NCBI GenBank assembly: GCA_029974855.1
Contig: JARKQO010000087.1
Location: forward strand, 1-6,750
DNA from: Eubacteriales bacterium
GTDB taxonomy: Bacteria > Bacillota_A > Clostridia > Christensenellales > Aristaeellaceae
Direction of reading: 5' to 3'
Length of the DNA stretch: 6,750 nt
This document shows positions 1 to 6,750 of the stretch, piece after piece (position 1 is the first letter of the stretch; each line of letters opens with the position of its first letter). A program made the translations under genes and the position numbers. The notes below the pieces were generated by a model that made no database searches, had not been told where the DNA came from, and worked only from the letters and a program-made list of their open reading frames with translations.

Positions 1-1
1 C

Positions 2-124
2 TGCCCCAAGGTGGACGCGGGGCTGGCCGCCTCGATCTTCCACCAAAAGGAAGTCGCCATCCGGGATTTGAAGAACGCCATGGCGGAGAACGGAATCCCC
101 GCAAGGAGGCTTGAAAATGTTTGA
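2..124 (+). CDS. hisF: Imidazole glycerol phosphate synthase cyclase subunit HisF, C-terminal end (5' truncated by window)
   Basis: Only the last 40 codons are in the window, read in the frame starting at base 2 and ending in TGA at 122-124. The segment contains VDAGLAASIFH followed by the ending region MAENGIP. This matches the last beta-alpha unit of the HisF (beta/alpha)8 barrel, where family members typically have an A-L-A-A-S-I-F-H motif and finish with a short helix and a GIPVR-like tail. HisF works with the glutamine amidotransferase HisH, converting PRFAR and ammonia to imidazole glycerol phosphate and AICAR in the cytoplasm. Its last 8 bases overlap the hisIE start, so the two are probably translationally coupled. 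The tail is a few residues longer than in many HisF proteins (ARRLENV). The identification is firm from the motif plus the hisIE neighbour, although most of the gene lies outside the window. Confidence 0.9.
   Translation, partial: CPKVDAGLAASIFHQKEVAIRDLKNAMAENGIPARRLENV
103..109 (+). promoter_or_regulatory. Ribosome binding site deciding the hisIE start
   Basis: AAGGAGG lies inside the end of hisF, 7 nt before the ATG at 117. The in-frame TTG at 111 would leave only 1 nt of spacing, so the ATG at 117 is the better start. Confidence 0.8.
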
Positions 125-752
125 GGAACTGAAATTCGACGAAAACGGCCTGATCCCGGCCATCGTGCAGGACCGGTGGTCCAAGGAAGTGCTGACGCTG
201 GCCTATATGAACCGGGAAAGCCTGGAGCTCTCCATCCGGGAGGGCCGCACCTGCTTTTACAGCCGGTCCCGGAAATGCCTGTGGCGCAAGGGCGAGAGCA
301 GCGGCAACGTGCAGCGGATCGCCTCCATCCGGGCCGACTGCGACGGGGACGCTTTGGTGGTGGAGGTGGACCGGGAAGGTCCCGCCTGCCACACGGGGGC
401 GGACTCCTGCTTTTTCAACACCATCCAGGAGGTGGAGCCGCCCTTCTCTCTGGATGCCCTGTACCTGCTGATCCAGGGTCGCAAAGCCAGCCCCCAGCCC
501 GGCTCCTACACCAGCTACCTGTTCGAGAAGGGCCCGGACAAGATTTTGAAGAAAATCGGCGAGGAGTGCGCGGAGGTTTTGATTGCCGGAAAGGGCGGCG
601 ACCGGGCCGAGACCGTCTTTGAGATCAGCGATTTGACCTACCACCTGCTGGTATTGATGGTGGAGATGGGCATCACCCCGAAGGACGTGCTATCCCAGCT
701 GGCCTCCCGCCACGTGGTGGATAAAAAGGTGAAGCAGGAGACCATGCGGTAA
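117..752 (+). CDS. hisIE: Bifunctional phosphoribosyl-AMP cyclohydrolase / phosphoribosyl-ATP pyrophosphatase HisIE
   Basis: This is a 211-residue fusion of the second and third enzymes of histidine biosynthesis. HisE removes pyrophosphate from PR-ATP and HisI opens the adenine ring of PR-AMP. The HisI part occupies about residues 1-105. It shows LWRKGESSGN (55-64), DCDGD (74-78; metal-binding acidic residues) and GPACHTG...CFF (88-100). Cysteines 75, 91 and 98 have the 16- and 7-residue spacing of the zinc-binding cysteines of characterised HisI. The HisE part follows a short linker, from about residue 120, with GSYTSYLFEKGPDKILKKIGEE (129-150) and a helical all-alpha pyrophosphatase pattern with conserved acidic residues E149, E150 and E153. 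The length is normal for HisIE and both active sites look complete. It overlaps hisF by 8 nt and is the last histidine gene here. I see no hairpin terminator behind it. Confidence 0.95.
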   Translation: MFEELKFDENGLIPAIVQDRWSKEVLTLAYMNRESLELSIREGRTCFYSRSRKCLWRKGESSGNVQRIASIRADCDGDALVVEVDREGPACHTGADSCFFNTIQEVEPPFSLDALYLLIQGRKASPQPGSYTSYLFEKGPDKILKKIGEECAEVLIAGKGGDRAETVFEISDLTYHLLVLMVEMGITPKDVLSQLASRHVVDKKVKQETMR

Positions 753-781
753 TCAAATACACCAAAAAAACAATCCACAGC

Positions 782-810
782 TTGACAAGGAACCCTTTCC
801 TGTGATAGCG
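782..810 (+). promoter_or_regulatory. Probable sigma-A/sigma-70 type promoter for the ilv leader
   Basis: A perfect -35 box TTGACA lies at 782-787. The best -10 candidates are GATAGC (804-809), at 16-bp spacing with an extended TG at 801-802, and TAGCGT (806-811) at 18 bp. Neither is a good consensus match. Transcription would start near 816, giving roughly 20 nt before the leader ORF at 839. An A-rich tract (764-772) lies upstream. Position between hisIE and the leader ORF supports the call, but the weak -10 leaves it moderate. Confidence 0.55.
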
Positions 811-827
811 TTATCGAAATCCTTTCC

Positions 828-833
828 AGGAGG
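828..833 (+). promoter_or_regulatory. Shine-Dalgarno of the ilv leader peptide
   Basis: AGGAGG, a full-strength match, sits 5 nt before the ATG at 839. A ribosome binding site this strong in a region without any large gene is good evidence that the short ORF behind it is translated. Confidence 0.8.
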
Positions 834-838
834 CGCTT

Positions 839-961
839 ATGAACCATCTGTCTCTGGGCCTTCTCGTCCTTGCCCTCGTCGTCGTCCTTGTACGAATTAG
901 CGTACTGGTCGCCGGCGGGCTTTTGTGTATGCGCAGGGGCGGGAGAATGGTAGAGGCATAG
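839..961 (+). CDS. Putative BCAA attenuator leader peptide (40 residues) upstream of ilvB
   Basis: This short ORF (ATG 839, TAG 959-961) encodes 40 residues with 10 Leu, 8 Val and 1 Ile. The core, residues 4-24, has 16 Leu/Val/Ile out of 21, including LVVVLV at 13-18. A Gly/Arg-rich tail follows (RRGGR, 32-36). The inferred role is as a sensor rather than a product: ribosomes short of charged tRNA-Leu or tRNA-Val would stall in the core and change RNA folding just downstream. Support comes from the strong AGGAGG, the promoter in front, the intrinsic terminator 22 nt after the stop codon, and ilvBNCD-leuA beyond it. General composition recalls the E. coli IlvL and IvbL leaders, but I claim no homology. 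No Val codon is GTG and only 3 of 10 Leu codons are CTG, unlike the neighbouring genes. The alternative is a small hydrophobic membrane peptide. That fits less well, because the position and downstream RNA elements would then be unexplained. Confidence 0.8.
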   Translation: MNHLSLGLLVLALVVVLVRISVLVAGGLLCMRRGGRMVEA

Positions 962-1003
962 TCTCACAGGAATATGCTTACACCCCCTGATCCGTGTATA
1001 CAC
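925..1003 (+). promoter_or_regulatory. Predicted antiterminator pairing of the ilv attenuator
   Basis: Drawn by hand, RNA 925-939 (GUGUAUGCGCAGGGG) can pair with 984-1003. The pairs are 934-939 with 984-989 (6 bp), 931-933 with 993-995 (3 bp, one G-U) and 925-930 with 998-1003 (6 bp). The only interruptions are bulges of 3 nt and 2 nt on the 3' strand. This uses the whole 5' arm of the terminator except one base, so the two structures exclude each other. The 925-939 segment lies just 3' of the Leu/Val block (codons 4-24, ending at 910), where a stalled ribosome would leave it free. No energies were calculated. Confidence 0.5.
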
Positions 1004-1020
1004 GGATCAGGGGGTTTTTT
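983..1020 (+). terminator. Intrinsic terminator (attenuator) in front of ilvB
   Basis: CCCCCTGATCCGTG (983-996) and CACGGATCAGGGGG (1001-1014) form a perfect 14-bp stem, 10 pairs of which are G-C. The loop is TATA, and six T follow at once (1015-1020). Because the loop is self-complementary, the DNA is a perfect 32-bp palindrome. The terminator lies after the leader stop codon and only 18 nt before the ilvB ATG, with no large gene upstream within the same transcript. It therefore looks like a conditional terminator controlling entry into ilvB rather than an end-of-operon signal. It would also stop any read-through from the histidine genes. Confidence 0.9.
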
Positions 1021-1024
1021 GATA

Positions 1025-1033
1025 AGGGAGGGG
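1025..1033 (+). promoter_or_regulatory. Ribosome binding site deciding the ilvB start
   Basis: AGGGAGGGG, with the GGAGG core at 1027-1031, lies 7 nt before the ATG at 1039. An in-frame GTG at 994 lies inside the terminator stem and has no ribosome binding site, so 1039 is preferred. Confidence 0.8.
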
Positions 1034-1038
1034 CAGCA

Positions 1039-2706
1039 ATGAAGCTGAACGGCGCGCAGATCCTGATGGAGATTTTCAAAGAGGAACAGGTGGATACGGT
1101 CTTCGGCTATCCGGGCGGGTTTGTGCTGAATATTTACGATGAATTATACAAGGCCTCCGCCTGGCTCCGCCATGTGATCACCTGCCATGAGCAGGGAGCC
1201 GCCCACGCCGCCGACGGCTATGCCCGGGCCACCGGGCGCACCGGCGTGGTGATCGCCACCTCCGGCCCCGGCGCCACCAATTTGGTAACCGGCATCGCCA
1301 CCGCTTATCTGGATTCCACGCCCATGGTGGCCATCACCGGCAACGTGCCCTGCACCTTCATCGGCAGGGACAGCTTTCAGGAGGTGGACATCACAGGGGT
1401 CACCATGTCCATCACCAAGCATAACTACATGGTCAAGGACGTGGCGCGCCTGGCGGATACGCTGCGACAAGCCTTCCGGATCGCGGCTTCCGGCAGGCCG
1501 GGCCCCGTGCTGGTGGACATCCCCAAGGACGTGCAGATTGCCGAATGCGACTTTTTTCCAAGGGCCAAGGGAGAGGAGCCCCAATCAAAAACCCCGGACA
1601 GCCAGGCCATCCGGCAGGCTGCGGAATTGATTGCCTCCTCCCGAAGGCCCTTTTTGTATGCCGGCGGTGGCGTGGTGGCGGCCGGGGCGGGAGAAGAGCT
1701 GGTCAAACTGGCGGAGGCCATCGGCGCGCCCATCGGCGCCAGCATGATGGGCCTGTCCGCCGTGGACCACAGCCATCCCCTGTTCTTGGGCATGACGGGC
1801 ATGCACGGACGGTATGCCGCCACCCAGGTGATGGACCAATCGGACCTGATCATCGCCGTGGGTTCCCGCTTTTCCGACCGGGCCACCGGGAACAAGATCG
1901 AGTTTTCCAAAAACCGCAAGGTGCTGCACATCGACATCGACCCGGCGGAGATCGGCAAAAACATCCCCGCCTACGTATCCTTGGTGGCAGACGTGAAGGA
2001 GGCCCTGGCGGCCTTGAACGCCTGTGGCCTGGAGCAATCCGACCCCGCCTGGCTGCGGCAGGTGGAGGCCCTGGCCGCCGCGCCGGACAACCACCTGACC
2101 ATGGACAAAAGCCGCCTGAATCCAGAGATGATCATCAAGGCGGTGAACGCGCGCCTGGCGGCGGACAGCCCCGTTGCCACCGACGTGGGCCAGCATCAGA
2201 TGTGGACCGCCCAATACTACAGCTTCCACAGGCCCCGCACCTTCATCACCTCCGGGGGCCTTGGCACCATGGGCTTTGGCCTGGGGGCGGCCATCGGGGC
2301 CTGTCTGGGCACGGGGATGAAAAAAACGGTGCTGTTCACCGGCGACGGCAGCTTCCACATGAACATGAACGAGCTGGCCACGACGGTGACCAACCAGCTG
2401 CCCCTGATCGTGGTGGTGCTCAACAACAGCGTATTGGGCCTGGTGCGCCAGTGGCAGACCATGTTCTTCAGCCGCCGCTACTCCAACACCACGCTGAACC
2501 GGGCCACGGACTTTGTGCTGCTGGCCCAGGCCTTCGGGGCCAAAGGGCTGCGGCTGGACTCCATCGACAAGCTGGACAGCGTGCTGGACAAAGCCTTCCA
2601 GCTATCCGGCCCGGTGGTGGTGGACGCCCGCATCCACAGGGACGAAAAGGTACTGCCCATGATCCCGCCCAACGGAACCATCCGGGACATGATTGTGAGG
2701 GGATGA
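1039..2706 (+). CDS. ilvB: Acetolactate (acetohydroxyacid) synthase, large catalytic subunit
   Basis: This 555-residue protein makes 2-acetolactate from two pyruvates, or 2-aceto-2-hydroxybutyrate from pyruvate and 2-ketobutyrate. It is the committed step to Val/Leu/Ile and needs thiamine diphosphate, Mg and FAD. The N-terminal ThDP-binding PYR domain has FGYPGG (22-27) and the catalytic Glu51 in CHEQGAAHAADGYARATG, followed by SGPGATNLVTGIATAYLDS. The central FAD/DHS-like domain (about 190-345) contains GMTGMHG (251-257) and the HIDIDPAEIGKN segment (297-308). The C-terminal PP domain has the ThDP motif GDGS (435-438) through NN (462-463), then LVRQWQ (468-473), whose Trp472 matches the conserved herbicide-site Trp of the family. 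The length is normal and nothing is broken. It pairs with the regulatory subunit ilvN, 4 nt downstream. It is the first structural gene after the attenuator, which probably controls it. The biosynthetic rather than catabolic (AlsS) type is favoured by the ilvN partner. Confidence 0.96.
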   Translation: MKLNGAQILMEIFKEEQVDTVFGYPGGFVLNIYDELYKASAWLRHVITCHEQGAAHAADGYARATGRTGVVIATSGPGATNLVTGIATAYLDSTPMVAITGNVPCTFIGRDSFQEVDITGVTMSITKHNYMVKDVARLADTLRQAFRIAASGRPGPVLVDIPKDVQIAECDFFPRAKGEEPQSKTPDSQAIRQAAELIASSRRPFLYAGGGVVAAGAGEELVKLAEAIGAPIGASMMGLSAVDHSHPLFLGMTGMHGRYAATQVMDQSDLIIAVGSRFSDRATGNKIEFSKNRKVLHIDIDPAEIGKNIPAYVSLVADVKEALAALNACGLEQSDPAWLRQVEALAAAPDNHLTMDKSRLNPEMIIKAVNARLAADSPVATDVGQHQMWTAQYYSFHRPRTFITSGGLGTMGFGLGAAIGACLGTGMKKTVLFTGDGSFHMNMNELATTVTNQLPLIVVVLNNSVLGLVRQWQTMFFSRRYSNTTLNRATDFVLLAQAFGAKGLRLDSIDKLDSVLDKAFQLSGPVVVDARIHRDEKVLPMIPPNGTIRDMIVRG

Positions 2707-2710
2707 AGCC

Positions 2711-3250
2711 ATGGATTCCGGAAAGTTTATCCTGTCGCTGCTGGTGAACAACGAATCAGGGGTGCTGACCCGTATCTCCGGGCTGTTTGCCAGGAGGGGC
2801 TTCAACATCGACAGCCTCTCCGTGGGGGAGACCCAAAGCCGCCTCATCTCCCGCATGACCATCCTGTCCACAGGGGACGCCTACGTGCGGGAGCAGATCG
2901 TGCGGCAGTTGGAAAAGCTTCACGACGTACAAGTGGTGGAGCTGATGGACCTGGACAAAACCGTAATCCGGGAGCTGCTGGTGGTAAAGGTCCGGGCCGC
3001 GCCGGACAGCAGGACCCAGGCCCTGGACGCGGTGACGGTGTTTAGGGCCAAGGTGATCGACCTGGCCCCGGATACCATGACCATGGAGCTTACCGGGGAA
3101 AAAACCAAGCTGGACGCGTTCCTGACCTTTCTGGAGCCCTTCGGCATCATCGAGCTATGCCGCACAGGCGTTACCGCCATTGGCAGGGACGGCTACGTGC
3201 TGGCACAAAACGAAACCAGCATGATGCTGGACCCACATGAAAAGGAGTGA
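2711..3250 (+). CDS. ilvN: Acetolactate synthase, small regulatory subunit
   Basis: This 179-residue protein is the partner of IlvB. It activates the catalytic subunit and confers feedback inhibition, typically by valine. The N-terminal ACT domain (about 5-80) starts with ILSLLVNNESGVLTRISGLF and continues with RRGFNIDSLSVG (28-39), SRMTI (47-51) and a VQVVELMDLD end. Asn and Gly positions here correspond to the effector-binding turn of ACT domains. The C-terminal domain (about 85-165) has RELLVVKVRA, AKVIDLAPDTMTMELTGEKTK and a RTGVTAIGRD finish. The tail is about 10 residues longer than in E. coli IlvH, which is unremarkable. AGGGG at 2698-2702 inside the end of ilvB serves as ribosome binding site 8 nt before the ATG. 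The gap to ilvB is 4 nt, implying co-translation in balanced amounts. Confidence 0.95.
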   Translation: MDSGKFILSLLVNNESGVLTRISGLFARRGFNIDSLSVGETQSRLISRMTILSTGDAYVREQIVRQLEKLHDVQVVELMDLDKTVIRELLVVKVRAAPDSRTQALDAVTVFRAKVIDLAPDTMTMELTGEKTKLDAFLTFLEPFGIIELCRTGVTAIGRDGYVLAQNETSMMLDPHEKE

Positions 3251-5923
<2,673 letters not shown>

Positions 5924-5946
<23 letters not shown>

Positions 5947-6750
5947 TACCACGCTGCGGGACGGGGAGCAGGCTCCCGGGTGCAGCATGGATTTGGCGGA
6001 GAAGATTGAAATTGCCCAGGCGCTGGAGCGCATGAAGGTGGACGTGATCGAGGCGGGCTTTGCCATCGCCTCCCAGGGGGACTTTGAGTCTGTGCAGGCC
6101 ATCTCCCGGGCGCTGAAAAGCTGCACCGTGGCAAGCCTCTCCAGAGCCACCCACAAGGACATCGACGCGGCCTGGAACGCCGTGAAGGAGGCCAAATCCC
6201 CCCTGATCCACACCTTTTTGGCCACCTCCCCCACCCATATGCAGTACAAGCTGAAGATGTCGGAGCAGGAGGTGCTGGACACCATCTCCTCCATGGTGGC
6301 CTATGCCCGGAACCTCTGCCCCCAGGTGGAGTTTTCCGCCGAGGACGCCATGCGCTCCGATCCCGCCTTTTTGGCCAAGGCGGTGGACGCCGCCATCCGG
6401 GCCGGGGCCTGCGTCGTCAACATCCCCGACACCGTGGGGTACGCCATGCCCTGCGAAATGATGGAGATGCTTTCGTATCTGCAAAAGAATGTGGAAAACA
6501 TCGACACGGTGACCCTTTCCGTCCACTGTCACAACGATCTGGGCCTGGCGGTGGCCAACTCCCTGGCGGCGGTGAGGGCGGGGGCCGCCCAGGTGGAGTG
6601 CACCATGAACGGCATCGGCGAGCGGGCCGGCAACGCCGCCCTGGAAGAGCTGGTGATGGCCATGCACACCCGCAAGGATATGTATCCCTTCCACTGCAAC
6701 GTGGATACCACCCGCATCTCCCCCGTAAGCCGCCTGGTGTACAGCATCCT
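5924..6750 (+). CDS. leuA: 2-isopropylmalate synthase, N-terminal part (3' truncated by window)
   Basis: The first 275 codons are present and the frame is open to the window end. The enzyme condenses acetyl-CoA with 2-ketoisovalerate, the first step of leucine synthesis. The TIM-barrel catalytic domain shows [13 protein letters not shown] (7-19; Arg12 catalytic, Asp13 metal ligand), [15 protein letters not shown] (43-57), [17 protein letters not shown] (96-112), FSAEDAMRS (137-145), NIPDTVGY (166-173) and [13 protein letters not shown] (201-213; metal ligands His201 and His203). [14 protein letters not shown] (229-242) includes the metal ligand Asn237. The HTF-ATS and MQYKLK pattern plus the ilv context favour LeuA over citramalate or homocitrate synthase. 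The regulatory domain lies outside the window. AAGGAG (5909-5914) inside ilvD lies 9 nt before the ATG. The next ATG (codon 22) would remove the catalytic TLRDGEQ, so this start is firm despite the 23-nt overlap with ilvD. leuCDB may follow, unseen. Confidence 0.93.

Noticed and set aside
111..116. TTG at 111 as the hisIE start
   Set aside because: It lies only 1 nt after AAGGAGG. The ATG at 117 has ideal spacing and gives the expected N terminus.
753..838. CodY operator upstream of the ilv leader
   Set aside because: No stretch resembling AATTTTCWGAAAATT could be found in the region.
839..961. Small membrane or toxin-like peptide as the main role of the 40-residue ORF
   Set aside because: The hydrophobic core would permit it, but its place between promoter and terminator of an ilv operon, the Leu/Val bias and the competing RNA pairings are better explained by attenuation.
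638..1003. Minus-strand ORF of 121 codons across the hisIE end and the leader
   Set aside because: It is antisense to hisIE and the leader, has no recognisable domain, and crosses the terminator palindrome. Its low-complexity character is the mirror of the Leu/Val codons.
994..1038. An N-terminal extension of IlvB starting at GTG 994
   Set aside because: The codons run through the terminator stem and T-tract, there is no ribosome binding site before 994, and family members begin at the MKLNGAQIL region. The ATG at 1039 has a good Shine-Dalgarno.
753..1038. T-box riboswitch in the ilvB leader
   Set aside because: The promoter-to-terminator distance is mostly occupied by a translated short ORF, and I see no T-box consensus (UGGN near the 3' side of an antiterminator) or Stem I-like elements.

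Overview
The window is a stretch of a GC-rich bacterial chromosome with densely packed amino-acid biosynthesis genes, all on the plus strand. It holds the end of a histidine operon followed by the start of a branched-chain amino acid (BCAA) operon. Strong AGGAGG-like ribosome binding sites, a fused hisIE, the order ilvB-ilvN-ilvC-ilvD-leuA and the style of the proteins (for example the IlvB stretch around NNSVLGLVRQWQ and the short class I IlvC) suggest a GC-rich member of the Clostridia, perhaps an Oscillospiraceae-like gut bacterium. That assignment is inference from protein style, not a database result.

Layout: 2-124 is the 3' end of hisF, overlapping hisIE (117-752). From 753 to 1038 there is no large gene, but this is the most informative part of the window. 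It contains a TTGACA-type promoter (about 782-810), a short ORF with its own Shine-Dalgarno (839-961) encoding a 40-residue peptide in which 19 residues are Leu, Val or Ile, and then a perfect 14-bp GC-rich hairpin followed by six T (983-1020). Next come ilvB (1039-2706), ilvN (2711-3250), ilvC (3257-4264), ilvD (4261-5946) and the 5' part of leuA (5924 to the window end). Gaps between these genes are 4 and 6 nt, then overlaps of 4 and 23 nt, so they form one transcription unit.

How the genes work together: HisF and HisIE carry out histidine biosynthesis steps. IlvB/IlvN (acetohydroxyacid synthase), IlvC (ketol-acid reductoisomerase) and IlvD (dihydroxyacid dehydratase) convert pyruvate to the 2-keto acid precursors of valine and isoleucine. 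LeuA diverts 2-ketoisovalerate to leucine.

Main discovery: the ilvB leader has every visible part of a ribosome-mediated transcription attenuator: promoter, Leu/Val-rich leader peptide, a competing antiterminator that can be drawn by hand (925-939 with 984-1003), and an intrinsic terminator before ilvB. This logic is classical for enterobacterial ilv/leu operons. In Firmicutes, BCAA operons are better known for T-box and CodY control, so a peptide-type attenuator here would be notable if the host is confirmed as clostridial. The structural genes themselves look ordinary and intact.
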